This document shows positions 1-9,269 of a stretch of 64,000 nucleotides of DNA, one piece after another (positions within the stretch are counted from its first letter, which is position 1; the number at the start of each line of letters is the position of its first letter). A program made the translations under genes and the position numbers. The DNA is taken from contig CASEHV010000011.1 in assembly GCA_949287835.1 (NCBI GenBank), forward strand, positions 1-64,000, read 5' to 3'. Below the pieces are notes generated by a model. The model saw only the letters and a program-made list of their open reading frames with translations. It did not search any database and was not told the DNA's origin. This stretch comes from an uncultured Helicobacter sp. (GTDB lineage: Bacteria > Campylobacterota > Campylobacteria > Campylobacterales > Helicobacteraceae).

Positions 1-351
1 TTAGATAAACTTATCTTGCTTAGTTGTCAAAGATCACTATCAAGAACAGATTCTAAACTGCCTCTGAACTTGCGAAACGCAATCATACAAAAAAAAAGCT
101 TAATTTTTGCTTAAAGTTAGGGGATTTGAGAAAAATGTGGGTAAGAGGTGGTAATAACAGTTGTTTTCATCAACAATTAATTCATGATTTGAGTTAATTG
201 TTAAACTTTTATAGAACATATACAATAATCACAAAACGAAACAATCTTTTATAAAAAACTAAAGCCATATTCCACGTTTTTATACCAAATTTAAATTCCA
301 AACATTATATTGCTAATATTTATAGTTATTTTTTTGTAATGAGGATCTTTA
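1..351. other. Non-coding left edge
   Basis: No open frame with a start, ribosome site and recognisable product was seen in this AT-rich stretch. A weak AAGC...GCTT inverted repeat flanked by A and T runs near 90-115 could be a terminator for a gene lying left of the window, but its stem is too short to be sure. The 3' end (GAGGA at 341-345) is the ribosome binding site of the eptA start at 352. Confidence 0.5.
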
Positions 352-2140
352 GTGGTCAAATATATTTCAAGATATCCCATTATTACTAACAGATTTCTTT
401 ATATTGTTTTAGTTAATGCTTTTGTATATTGGTTTGGTAGTATTTATCTTAATGCTACGAGTTTTCAATAGGCACTTGATACGTTTCAATTCTCTTATAT
501 CATCGATTTGATAAAGCATATTTTTAGGAATATCGCCCTGTATTTTATCATCTGCTTTTTATGTGCTATGGTGCTAAAGGAATCCTTGTATCGTATGCTA
601 GAGTGTCTCTTGGTTATTATTAGCTTTGTTGTGGCAGGTATTAATATATTTTTGATGATTAATTTTTACACATGGATTAATCCTATCTTTATTAGTATAT
701 TTCTAAGCATGAATGCAAATGAGGCAAAGGAGTTTCTACATACCTATGCCCTCGCCTCTAATGTCATTATTATTTTAGCTATCTTTGCTGTTGTAAGCAT
801 TATTGCCAACTACAAGATATTTTTCAAATACATTTATAGACCTATGGCAAATTTTGGCATATTCTTAGTCTCTATCGCACTTTTTGCGATTGGATTCACA
901 CATGGCGTGGCATATATTGTGGGTAGGTTTATATATTGGAATGCTAGTGCACATGTGGCTTATAATCTCTATGAGGTCATAATGGAGAAAAATGAGATTA
1001 TGAATTCTTATGCAAAAATCTCTAAAGACATGCAGGAGTATTTAGATTCTAAAACGAATAACAATGGGGGGGGGGGGGGGGTATGTTTTTAAAAAATCAC
1101 TTCATATCCCAAATGTAATTTTAATTATAGGCGAATCTACCCAAAGAAATCTCATGGGGCTATACGGCTACCCTTTGCAAAATAATCCACATTTAACAGA
1201 TCTTCAAAAAAGCGGGAATCTTTTCACATTTACCGATGTGGTCTCGCCGAATGTCTATACGGATTATTGTGTGCCAAAGATTACGACTTTTAGCAATAAT
1301 GATAATAACGACATTCCATGGTATAAGCAAATGAATATCGTAGATACGATGAGACTAGCGGGTTATAATACATATTGGTTTAGCAATCAGGAGGCATTAT
1401 CTATCTGGGGAGCAGGTCCTCAGCTAATTAGCAGACGTGCCGAGCATTTATATAATAGTGCATTGGCAGATACTAGCGGGGCGACTAGCTATGATAGCAT
1501 TTTGCTAAAATCATTTGATAATGCAAAAGTAAGCGGGAAAGAACGTTTCATAGTCTTTCATCTCATGGGCGCACATGTAGGCTATGTAAATCGCTATCCT
1601 AAGACCTATAATATTTTTAATGTAAAAACTCTAAGGGAGAAACATCTTGATTTCCTAGGTAGCAAAAAGCTAGATGATAATCAAGCCACTTTTAGAGCGC
1701 AGTATATCAATGCGATTTTATTTAATGACTATGTGGTTAATGAGATAATCAAGCGATTTAGCAATGAGGATAGCATAGTCTTTTATCTAAGCGACCATGG
1801 CGATGAGGTATATCAAGTCTCAGATTTTGTAGGGCATAGTGCGAGCAATCCCACAAAAAACATGGTAGAGATTCCATTCATGATTTATGTAAGCGATACG
1901 TTTAAGCAAAAGCATAAAGACATTGTAGAGCGGATAGAGAAGTCTCAGAATCTACCCTTCATGAGTGATGGCTTTATCCATGCTTTTTTAGACTTGCTAG
2001 GTATACAATCTCCAGAGCTAGACTACACCAGAAGCCTTTTTAGCAAAGATTATAATAAATCAAGAAAGAGAATAATACTAGGCTTAGATTATGATAAAGA
2101 TATAAAAAATAGCACGACATCTCTAAAGCCAAAACTTTAG
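352..2140 (+). pseudogene. eptA: Lipid A phosphoethanolamine transferase EptA, interrupted by an amber stop and a poly-G frameshift
   Basis: EptA moves phosphoethanolamine from phosphatidylethanolamine onto lipid A at the periplasmic face of the inner membrane. The natural start is GTG 352 behind GAGGA. The frame runs about 39 codons, hits TAG at 469-471, and resumes in the same frame (open from TTG 508) through hydrophobic membrane segments to a G16 tract at 1066-1081. There it shifts out of frame and stops at 1092. The soluble sulfatase-fold catalytic domain follows in the next frame (1064-2140), with the nucleophile region GESTQRN and the metal motif SDHGDE. One G fewer (G15) would fuse the two halves. 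The TAG is one change from CAG (Gln), so this allele carries two independent lesions. An N-terminally trimmed product from TTG 508 is possible only in the G15 state. The 3' end overlaps the convergent hydratase gene by 4 bases. Confidence 0.85.
1066..1081 (+). repeat. G16 phase-variation tract inside eptA
   Basis: Sixteen consecutive G residues join the membrane and catalytic halves of eptA. With 16 G the upstream frame reads five Gly codons, then Val-Cys-Phe and stop. With 15 G it reads five Gly codons, then Tyr-Val-Phe-Lys-Lys and on into the catalytic domain. Slipped-strand changes of tracts this long are a standard switching mechanism in Helicobacter. The shown count is the OFF state, subject to sequencing accuracy. 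Confidence 0.9.
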
Positions 2141-3015
2141 CAAAACTCAATCTGTCCCTGGTGTGCTATGCCACCATCTTTATTTATCCATACCTGTGCG
2201 ACTTTGGAATCTTTGCTTAATTCATTTATGAATCTTAGTTCCAAATCGCTAGTAGATTCTAAGATTCTACCCTCCGCGCTAAATCTTTGTGGCACACACA
2301 GGGCATGTAAGCCACGATATGAATACTGCAATGCCTTTTTGTCTGCATATTTTTGCAAAAATGTGTGAATCATATATGTGGCTAAAAGCGGTCCGTGAAT
2401 CACAAGTCCGCTATATCTCTCTGTCTTTGTGGCATACGGGAAGTCATAGTGGATTCTGTGTCCATTAAATGTAAGGGCGGAGTAGCGAAATAATGTCGTC
2501 TCATTTGGCTCATAAGTTTTGCTAAAATCTGCACTAGGGGCTGCCAAATCGCTACTTAGCTTAGGCGGGGTAGGCTCTTTATAGACGATGTCTTGCTCCT
2601 CGCTTATTTTCTTTACAGAATCTTGGAAATACTCATGAAGTAGCGTTACAAAGACTAACTTCCCACTGCGTCCACTTTTCTCGTTAATAGCCTTTATGGT
2701 CGTAACCTTTTTGCATTCTTTTCCTATGATAAGAGATTCTAAAAAAATAAATCTCCCCCCTGCCCACATGCGATTTACCTCGCCAAAATCTGGCAGGAAA
2801 GAATCCTCGCTCCCGCCAAGACGCGGGTGTCCGTCCCTACCTAGATTCTCTTTGTGCAATGCCCTAACAAAAAAGCACCACTGCCATAGATGTGGCAAAT
2901 AATCACCATCTTTTAGCTCTCTGTGTCCTAGCGTGGCACAAATCTTTTGTGTCTGTGTAGCACTAATTAGCTCCTCTACACTCTCGCTTTTTCCTATGTA
3001 ATTTTCAAAACTCAT
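2137..3015 (-). CDS. MaoC/FAS1-like dehydratase (mesaconyl/itaconyl-CoA hydratase type)
   Basis: A 292-residue double hot-dog protein of the FAS1-like dehydratase (HTD2/MaoC) family. The signature in the C-terminal half is FRYSALTFNGHRIHYD, holding the usual hydratase Asp/His region, followed by GLVIHGPL. Related enzymes hydrate mesaconyl-C4-CoA, 3-methylfumaryl-CoA or itaconyl-CoA; the substrate here cannot be read from sequence. The start ATG 3015 lies 10 bases after the stop of the upstream transporter, behind AAGGAAAAGC, so the two are very likely one leftward operon. The gene ends convergently against eptA with a 4-base overlap. The family call is firm, the substrate is inference. Confidence 0.75.
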   Translation of the reverse strand: MSFENYIGKSESVEELISATQTQKICATLGHRELKDGDYLPHLWQWCFFVRALHKENLGRDGHPRLGGSEDSFLPDFGEVNRMWAGGRFIFLESLIIGKECKKVTTIKAINEKSGRSGKLVFVTLLHEYFQDSVKKISEEQDIVYKEPTPPKLSSDLAAPSADFSKTYEPNETTLFRYSALTFNGHRIHYDFPYATKTERYSGLVIHGPLLATYMIHTFLQKYADKKALQYSYRGLHALCVPQRFSAEGRILESTSDLELRFINELSKDSKVAQVWINKDGGIAHQGQIEFC

Positions 3016-3025
3016 TGCTTTTCCT

Positions 3026-4324
3026 TTATCTTAAGATTCCTATAAATAATAATACCATACCAAATGCCACAAGCACAAAGGGTAGTATAAGTAGCCTTAT
3101 GAAAAGATAACGTCTCTCCTCCTCATCTTTTGTCCCAGCAAGCACCAAGGCTCCCCCTGTCGAGAAGCTAGAGTATCCTGTGAAAGTTGCAAATACTCCA
3201 ATGACAGAGAAAGCTAATGAGTAATTTGTAATTTCTAGCCCTGGCACAAGTGGAAAGAATGTAGGCATGACGACCCCCATGCTAGATGCAAATGTACTCA
3301 TAGCAGAACTCATTAATGCAAGTAGATAGAATATTATATCCCCACCATCTTTTGTATTCGCATTTAAAAAATCGCTAATAATCTTCATAGCACCCGCCTC
3401 TTTACCAAGTGCTACAAGCATACCCAATGCACTAATCATAAAGATTAAATCCCAAGGGATATTTTTAAACGCCTCTTTCTCACTGCCAAGCTTAAAGATA
3501 ATGGCTAATGCCACGCCCAAAAGGCAAAGAAATGTAGGATTCATCATCTTTGTAAATTTGGCTAATGCTGCATTATCTGGCGTGATAGCAAGCCAGACAG
3601 ACGGCACGGTAGTCGCTAGAAATACAAGTGCCACTATAAAGATGGTGCGAATCTGCACCGCATTTAGCCTCTCTGGTGGCTCTATATCCCTTATATTATC
3701 ATTTTTGTAGCCTTTTAGCAGAAAATAACCAAAAACAAAAATAAGGGTATGCGCTATAAACATATTTAGCCCTAAGGATAGCTGAAATGATGAGGCTACC
3801 TCTGCTGTGTAGCCCTGCTCCAATATTAAAGAGTTGGTAACCCTGCCTCCTAGTGTAAAGGGATTAAACCCACCTGCACAAGAGCCAGAGTAAATAATAA
3901 TGGCAGCTAGAATCTTATTCATATTTATCTTATCTGCGATGTAAAGCACAAGCGGACTCATAAAGGCAAATCCCGCATAATGCCCAGGACCTATGCCTAC
4001 AAACACAACTACGACAATATAAAGCACGATAGGCACACTCCATGGATAATGCCTAGCGCTATACATTGCCTTCATAGCTAGATTACTAAGTGTGCCATTG
4101 CTAATCGCAAAGCCGTAAAAAAACGTAATCGATACCAAAACAAAAAATAGTTGCAACCCCCAAAGATTCTCCACATTTTTCGCACTAAGTCCATACATGT
4201 ATGCACCAATAAAGCAAAGAGGAATGGCAAAGATTCCAATATTTGCCTTATATAAATAGCCAAGCACTATGGAGGCTAGTATGAAGATTAGGACCATGGT
4301 GCTAATAGTAGATGATACTTCCAT
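3026..4324 (-). CDS. Ion-transporter superfamily permease (SLC13/MatC-like dicarboxylate carrier)
   Basis: A 432-residue integral inner-membrane protein with about a dozen hydrophobic segments and the two Gly/Ser/Thr-rich re-entrant stretches typical of the IT superfamily: GSCAGGFNPFTLGG in the N-terminal half and FTGYSSFSTGGAL in the C-terminal half. Family members such as the MatC and DASS/SLC13 carriers take up malonate, succinate and other dicarboxylates. It starts at ATG 4324 behind AAAGGAG and is followed after 10 bases by a CoA-ester hydratase gene, which suggests import and CoA-dependent catabolism of an organic acid. A T14 tract about 73 bases upstream sits where a promoter would be expected and may modulate expression. 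The substrate is unknown. Confidence 0.75.
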   Translation of the reverse strand: MEVSSTISTMVLIFILASIVLGYLYKANIGIFAIPLCFIGAYMYGLSAKNVENLWGLQLFFVLVSITFFYGFAISNGTLSNLAMKAMYSARHYPWSVPIVLYIVVVVFVGIGPGHYAGFAFMSPLVLYIADKINMNKILAAIIIYSGSCAGGFNPFTLGGRVTNSLILEQGYTAEVASSFQLSLGLNMFIAHTLIFVFGYFLLKGYKNDNIRDIEPPERLNAVQIRTIFIVALVFLATTVPSVWLAITPDNAALAKFTKMMNPTFLCLLGVALAIIFKLGSEKEAFKNIPWDLIFMISALGMLVALGKEAGAMKIISDFLNANTKDGGDIIFYLLALMSSAMSTFASSMGVVMPTFFPLVPGLEITNYSLAFSVIGVFATFTGYSSFSTGGALVLAGTKDEEERRYLFIRLLILPFVLVAFGMVLLFIGILR

Positions 4325-4396
4325 TTTTACTCCTTTAAGTGAAATGAGGTAATGCTATAAAACATAACAGCTTTTATTAATAAAACTATGAAATCG

Positions 4397-4410
4397 TTTT
4401 TTTTTTTTTT
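4397..4410. repeat. T14/A14 homopolymer in the transporter promoter region
   Basis: Fourteen T on the plus strand (A14 in the leftward gene's direction), ending about 73 bases before its ATG. This is at or just upstream of the likely -35 position. In Helicobacter, comparable tracts next to a -35 element change promoter strength by length variation; that role here is inferred. Confidence 0.7.
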
Positions 4411-4745
4411 GGTATGTATAATATTTTTACAAAACTACACATTAAACTTTACTTATCGAAAATATTTAGTTAAAATATGATAAAAATAGTTAAAAAAATT
4501 AGAAAACAATTATTATTTATTATTATGATATTTAGTATTTTATATAAATAAAACTTAATTTGCGGTGTCTAGGGAATCTTTAGCAAAATTCTTAGAATTA
4601 TAATTTTTATTATTTGAGATAAATTACTACTATATAATTATAATTGCAAATATGTAGGAAATATTAAATAATTATGAAAAAAATGAGATAAGAAATAAAT
4701 AAATCATAGTGCGAAATAAATATTTTGAATGCAGTGCTAATTGGG

Positions 4746-4751
4746 TATAAT
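4746..4751 (+). promoter_or_regulatory. ispG -10 box
   Basis: TATAAT, preceded by GGG, lies 28 bases before the ispG ATG, with GAGGA as the ribosome site at 4772-4776. No clear -35 hexamer is seen, which is usual for Helicobacter housekeeping promoters. Confidence 0.6.
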
Positions 4752-4779
4752 GCTACAATTCTTAGGGAAATGAGGAATA

Positions 4780-5862
4780 ATGCAAGAGCTTATAAAACCA
4801 CGATACAAAACAAAGCAGATTCATGTAGGCAATGTAGCAGTAGGCGGCGATGCGCCCATTAGCGTCCAAAGCATGACATTTAGCAAAACGCATAATATAG
4901 AGGAGACCAAAGCCCAGCTAGATAGACTGCAGTTAGCAGGAGCGGACATTGTGCGACTAGCCGTGCTAACAGAGGAGGACGCAAAGGCATTAAAGATTCT
5001 AAAGCAAAGCACGAGTTTGCCACTCATAGCAGACATTCATTTTAAATACAAACTTGCGTTAATGGCATCTGAGTGGGTGGATTGCATTAGAATAAACCCT
5101 GGCAACATAGGCTCAAAAGAGAAAATAAAAGAAGTGGTAAAAGCATGTAAGCAACGCAAGATTCCGATACGAATAGGTGTGAATGGCGGTAGCTTAGAGA
5201 AAGAGTTTGATGTAAAATATGGCGCCACTCCAAAGGGCATGGTAGAATCTGCCCTCTATAATATTAAGCTGCTAGAGGACTTTGACTTCACAGATATAAA
5301 AATCTCGCTAAAAGCAAGTGATGCCCCTCGCACGATAAAGGCTTATGAGGATTTGCGTCCGCTTGTGCCTTATCCCTTTCATCTAGGCGTTACAGAGGCT
5401 GGGACGCTGTATCACTCTATGGTTAAAAGCTCTATGGCACTTGGGAATCTGCTCATGCAAGGCATAGGCGATACGATTAGATGCAGTATCACAGGTGAAC
5501 TAGAGGAGGAAATCAAGCTAGGCAAGGCAATCTTGCGATATAGCGGCAGACAAAAAGAGGGCATAACGATAGTCTCATGTCCTACATGTGGTAGGATACA
5601 GGCTGATTTAGTCAGTGCGATAAAAAAGGTCGAAAGTAGCCTCTCTCACATTAAAGCCCCCCTGCAAGTAAGCGTAATGGGCTGTGCGGTCAATGCTTTA
5701 GGTGAAGCAAAACATGCAGACATTGCCATAGCCTTTGGTAATAAAATCGGGCATATCATCAAAGGTGGCAAAGTGTTAGCAAAATATGATGAGAAAGACA
5801 TTGTAGAAAAGTTTGTTTTTGAAGTAGAGAAATTAGCAAAAGAGAGGGAGATGGAGGAGTGA
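4780..5862 (+). CDS. ispG: 4-hydroxy-3-methylbut-2-en-1-yl diphosphate synthase
   Basis: IspG (GcpE) carries out the penultimate step of the MEP isoprenoid pathway, reductively opening methylerythritol cyclodiphosphate to HMBDP with a [4Fe-4S] cluster. The 360-residue protein has the N-terminal TIM-barrel signature [15 protein letters not shown] and the C-terminal cluster ligands Cys267, Cys270 (SCPTCGR) and Cys302 ([10 protein letters not shown]) with Glu309, all in the expected places. Length matches bacterial one-barrel IspG. It starts at ATG 4780 after GAGGA and stands alone behind its own TATAAT promoter. It is complete and carries no unusual feature. Confidence 0.97.
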   Translation: MQELIKPRYKTKQIHVGNVAVGGDAPISVQSMTFSKTHNIEETKAQLDRLQLAGADIVRLAVLTEEDAKALKILKQSTSLPLIADIHFKYKLALMASEWVDCIRINPGNIGSKEKIKEVVKACKQRKIPIRIGVNGGSLEKEFDVKYGATPKGMVESALYNIKLLEDFDFTDIKISLKASDAPRTIKAYEDLRPLVPYPFHLGVTEAGTLYHSMVKSSMALGNLLMQGIGDTIRCSITGELEEEIKLGKAILRYSGRQKEGITIVSCPTCGRIQADLVSAIKKVESSLSHIKAPLQVSVMGCAVNALGEAKHADIAIAFGNKIGHIIKGGKVLAKYDEKDIVEKFVFEVEKLAKEREMEE

Positions 5863-6170
5863 GGGCAGTGTAAAAAGTAATAATAAACTTTTTGTAAATA
5901 AAGAACATATACAATATTTGCAAAAGTTTTAAGCATATTGAATTGTATAACTATAAATTTCAGAGATCCTTTATACAATTCTAATTATTTTTGCCCCTAT
6001 TGCATTTCAAAACTTCTTTCATTAAAGTGAGGTATTTAAAATGATTCTATTTTGCAATATTTGAAGTTATTTTTAGAGTAGCTAAATTCTAATCATAAAT
6101 ATAACTAATCTCATCATAATTTTTATAGCTACTTGGGAATCTATATTCTCAAATCCCTCAATACCAAAAG
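5863..6170. other. Convergent intergenic region after ispG
   Basis: 308 AT-rich bases between the convergent ispG and oorC stops. The only structure noticed is the inverted repeat at 5940-5981. No coding frame is supported. Confidence 0.5.
5940..5981. repeat. 11-bp inverted repeat, possible bidirectional terminator
   Basis: GAATTGTATAA (5940-5950) and TTATACAATTC (5971-5981) are perfect complements separated by 20 bases, and the right arm is followed by TAATTATTTTT. It lies between two convergent transcription units, where a terminator is expected, but the stem is AT-rich. Confidence 0.4.
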
Positions 6171-6722
6171 CTATTTCAAGCAATCAAGTGCATATTTTTT
6201 GCCTAGCTCGTAAGCCTTTTTATTTACCTCGGCGACCTTTGCAGGGACTTTACTAAGCATTGTGTCAATGACTAAATCCTCTGGGACGCAGTTTGTAAAA
6301 GTAACGGTGGCAGCTAGGGCAACCACGCTTTGCGTTACTACATTGCCTACTTCCTCTTTGGCAATGGTAATGATTGGAATCTCATAAATCCTAAATCTCT
6401 TTCTATCCTCATCTGTTGGTTTTACGAGATTTGGCTCTAGCACCATGATTCCACCCTCTTTTATCCCAGCTTTATACACATCATAGCTCATCTGTGCGAC
6501 AGATAGCATGAAGTCAATATTACCGTCCATTGCATAAGGATACAAAATCTCCTCTTTGTCAAGCAAAATATCGACTTTCGTAGGTCCGCCTCGCACTTGA
6601 CTTGTATATGTAGAAGCCTTGACGCCATAGCCACCACCGCGAATCTTAGCCTCAGCTAGAATCTCGCCTGCTAGTAAGACACCCTGTCCGCCTACGCCTG
6701 TGAAACGAAGTTGATTTTCCAT
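6171..6722 (-). CDS. oorC: 2-oxoglutarate:acceptor oxidoreductase, gamma subunit
   Basis: Last subunit gene of the four-subunit OOR complex, which oxidatively decarboxylates 2-oxoglutarate to succinyl-CoA and replaces the oxygen-sensitive 2-oxoglutarate dehydrogenase step in Helicobacter and Campylobacter. The 183-residue protein begins with the family signature RFTGVGGQGVLLAGE and continues as a typical POR gamma-domain with TYTSQVRGGPTKVDI. Its ATG overlaps the oorB stop codon by one base, showing translational coupling. It is full length and highly conserved in character. Confidence 0.95.
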   Translation of the reverse strand: MENQLRFTGVGGQGVLLAGEILAEAKIRGGGYGVKASTYTSQVRGGPTKVDILLDKEEILYPYAMDGNIDFMLSVAQMSYDVYKAGIKEGGIMVLEPNLVKPTDEDRKRFRIYEIPIITIAKEEVGNVVTQSVVALAATVTFTNCVPEDLVIDTMLSKVPAKVAEVNKKAYELGKKYALDCLK

Positions 6723-7549
6723 TAGTGTCCTCCCTTCTTATTGATAGCGGCTTTATACTCCGCATAAGCCTCGCAGTATTCCTTAGCATCTTTATCATGC
6801 TTTAAGATTCCAGTAGGGAATTTATTTGCTTTCTCCTCATCGGGCAATTCATCATACTTTCTCTTAGGCAAGATTCTAGAATCTAGCCACTTAAGCATAT
6901 CTGTAGCCTCTATCATTTTATTTTTCCTACCAAGATTCACATGGCAGTTTGAGTGAATGTCAAATAGACTAAAGCCCTTGTGCTTAAAGCCCTCTATCAT
7001 GACTTTCTCAATCTTTTTAGGGTCTAAAATACTCTCGCGCGCTACGAAACTAGCACCAGATGCCATAGCAAGCTCACATACATCAAATTGATTGTCATAG
7101 TTACCACCAGGTGCGGTAACAGTCCAGAATCCTTTCGGAGTAGTGGGCGAAGTTTGCGAATTTGTCAGACCATAGATAAAGTTATTTACGATGATATGAT
7201 TAATATCTATATTTCGCCTACATGCGTGTATGGTGTGATTTCCCCCGATAGCAAGGCTATCACCATCGCCACTTACTACTATGACATGTTTATCGGGATT
7301 TGCAAGTTTGATTCCAGTCGCATAGGCTAAAGTCCTGCCGTGCGTGGTATGCACTGTGTTGCAATTCACATAAGAACTCATACGCCCACTGCAACCAATC
7401 CCGCTAACCAAACATACATCATTCATATTCCAGCCAACTGCATCGATAGCACGAATGATACTTTTTAAGATAACACCATCTCCACAGCCCCAGCACCAAA
7501 GTGTCGGCATTTTCTCAACGCGCAAATATTCATCATAATTAAAAGCCAT
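6722..7549 (-). CDS. oorB: 2-oxoglutarate:acceptor oxidoreductase, beta (TPP-binding) subunit
   Basis: A 275-residue thiamine-diphosphate-binding subunit of OOR. The N-terminal LWCWGCGDG stretch and the GDGDSLAIGGNH motif (around residues 95-106) are the TPP/Mg signature of the 2-oxoacid oxidoreductase beta subunits. NNFIYGLTNSQTSPTTPKG follows, as in known OorB proteins. It lies 32 bases downstream of oorA and overlaps oorC by one base. It is complete, and subunit assignment is by motif and gene order. Confidence 0.95.
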   Translation of the reverse strand: MAFNYDEYLRVEKMPTLWCWGCGDGVILKSIIRAIDAVGWNMNDVCLVSGIGCSGRMSSYVNCNTVHTTHGRTLAYATGIKLANPDKHVIVVSGDGDSLAIGGNHTIHACRRNIDINHIIVNNFIYGLTNSQTSPTTPKGFWTVTAPGGNYDNQFDVCELAMASGASFVARESILDPKKIEKVMIEGFKHKGFSLFDIHSNCHVNLGRKNKMIEATDMLKWLDSRILPKRKYDELPDEEKANKFPTGILKHDKDAKEYCEAYAEYKAAINKKGGH

Positions 7550-7581
7550 AATCTTTCCTTTAATCCTATATCTTTCACAAA

Positions 7582-8709
7582 TTACATAGACTTCAATTTC
7601 TCAATGATTTCATTAGGTGCGATAGTCCTACCATTCGCACGACCAAAGAAATCTACCTTTCTACCCAAAATCCTCTCAACCTCCTCTCTATACTGCCCTT
7701 TATTTAGCTCTACCATGAGAATCTTTTTGTATTTTTCCCCGATTTTTTTAAGCTCTTTTTCAGGGCTTGGCCAAAGAGTTATGATTCTAAATAATCCCGC
7801 CTTGATAGAGGAATCTTTGCGTAGCTCGTGCAATGCTTCCTTAATAGCAAGTGTCGCACTGCCATAGGAGATAATGGCAATCTCAGCATCATCAAGATAT
7901 AGCTCCTCATTATTGCTAATATAATCTGCCCTACTCTCTACCTTATTAAACAATCTATCAATTAGTGCCTGTCCCTCTTGTGCATTTTCTGTTGGGAATC
8001 CGATAGCACCATGATGCAGTCCTGTGATATGGTAGCGATAGCCTTTGAAGAAAGGATTCAAAATCGCAGGTTCATTAGCACCCACGCCGTAAGGTTTATA
8101 ATCCTTAGGGTCGCCACTAAATTCACGTCTTGTTTTGTTATTTTTATAGACATCTTCTAGGTCTGGTAGCATGGTTTTACCATACATGTGTCCTAGTGTC
8201 TCATCTAGCAGTAGGAATACAGGCTGCATAAACTCCTCTGCTAGATTAAATGCACGAATAGTCTCTGTGTATGCCTCATCTAATGTCCCTGGTGCTAGAG
8301 AGATAGACTTGTAGTCGCCATGTGTGGGGTGCTTTGCAAATGCCACATCGCCCTGTCCTACACGCGTAGGCATACCTGTGGAGGGTCCTAGACGCATGAC
8401 ATTTACAATGACTAATGGAATCTCAGCCATATATCCTAGCCCTATTTGCTCCGCTTTTAGAGAAATGCCCGGACCAGAGCTACCTGTCATAGCCTTTACG
8501 CCACTCATAGATGCTCCTAGTGCCACAGATATACCGCTAATCTCATCTTCCATTTGTATGAAATTCCCGCCGTGCTTTGGCAATAAATGTGCCATTTCAT
8601 GCATGACATCAGAGCTTGGGGTGATAGGATAGCCACCATAGAATCTACAACCAGCGTCAATCGCACCAAGTGCCACAAGCTCGTTGCCACCAGAAATTAC
8701 CTCACGCAT
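7582..8709 (-). CDS. oorA: 2-oxoglutarate:acceptor oxidoreductase, alpha subunit
   Basis: A 375-residue alpha subunit carrying the pyrimidine-binding and transketolase C-like domains. The start MREVISGGNELVALG and the stretch GGYPITPSSDVMHEMA match the OorA/KorA family, and TGSSGPGISLKAEQIG follows at about residue 75. The ATG is separated from the oorD stop by a single base, so the D-A-B-C order typical of epsilonproteobacterial OOR operons is preserved with tight coupling. The complex donates electrons to ferredoxin/flavodoxin; a flavodoxin gene (fldA) lies at 47.7 kb. Confidence 0.95.
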   Translation of the reverse strand: MREVISGGNELVALGAIDAGCRFYGGYPITPSSDVMHEMAHLLPKHGGNFIQMEDEISGISVALGASMSGVKAMTGSSGPGISLKAEQIGLGYMAEIPLVIVNVMRLGPSTGMPTRVGQGDVAFAKHPTHGDYKSISLAPGTLDEAYTETIRAFNLAEEFMQPVFLLLDETLGHMYGKTMLPDLEDVYKNNKTRREFSGDPKDYKPYGVGANEPAILNPFFKGYRYHITGLHHGAIGFPTENAQEGQALIDRLFNKVESRADYISNNEELYLDDAEIAIISYGSATLAIKEALHELRKDSSIKAGLFRIITLWPSPEKELKKIGEKYKKILMVELNKGQYREEVERILGRKVDFFGRANGRTIAPNEIIEKLKSM

Positions 8710-8710
8710 A

Positions 8711-9028
8711 CTATTCTCCTAAAGCCATAAATTTATTTGCCTTAATCTTCTCTGCTCTTTCCTGTGCCTCTTTGCTAGTCTTTGCAAATTTGAAAGACTT
8801 TCTATCAGCAACGCTAATGGCAAAATCAGGACAATGCAGTTCACACTCCAAGCAACCAATGCAACTCTCAGGGTGGATTACTTTCACAATTTTACCTAAT
8901 ACTTTATGCTGGTCTAATTTCATAGCCAAAACGCCGCTAGGACATCTTGATACGCAAATATCACAAGCCTTACATCTAGCCTCATTCACCCACACAGGCG
9001 TATTCTCAGGCATAAAAACATCCGACAT
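8711..9028 (-). CDS. oorD: 2-oxoglutarate:acceptor oxidoreductase, delta (ferredoxin-like) subunit
   Basis: A 105-residue ferredoxin-type subunit and the first gene of the leftward oorDABC operon. Two [4Fe-4S] motifs are visible: CKACDICVSRCP and CIGCLECELHCP. It starts at ATG 9028 after AAGGAGATAAT. The 240-base region upstream, shared with the divergent valS, must hold the operon promoter, but no consensus boxes stood out. Confidence 0.94.
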   Translation of the reverse strand: MSDVFMPENTPVWVNEARCKACDICVSRCPSGVLAMKLDQHKVLGKIVKVIHPESCIGCLECELHCPDFAISVADRKSFKFAKTSKEAQERAEKIKANKFMALGE

Positions 9029-9269
9029 CTTATTATCTCCTTAAGAAAGCTTTAGAAATATCTAAAGTCAAAACGAACTACAATAAATTGTGATTATCCA
9101 CTATTTAAATTAACATGAGACCTTTTTGATACCCAAATAAGTAAATATTTAATAAATTTAGCGAAATTACACATTATCACACACTCAAAACACCAACGCA
9201 GGGGGCAGGGGGTAAAAATAAATATACTTTTGATAAGATTAGCGAAGCTAAAAGTTTTAAGGATATTGC

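Larger units (their letters stand above)
4325..4779. other. Divergent intergenic region between transporter and ispG
   Basis: 455 very AT-rich bases with no coding frame of note. They hold the T14 tract, the leftward transporter promoter region (candidate -10 around 4357-4364 on the minus strand) and the ispG promoter at 4746-4751. Confidence 0.6.

Noticed and set aside
1-120. Possible tRNA or rRNA leader at the left edge
   Set aside because: No cloverleaf or conserved rRNA core could be drawn from the sequence.
1064-2140. ATG 1064 as the true start of a 358-residue sulfatase-like protein
   Set aside because: The ATG is formed by the last A-T before the G16 tract; the catalytic domain needs the upstream membrane half, and there is no ribosome site.
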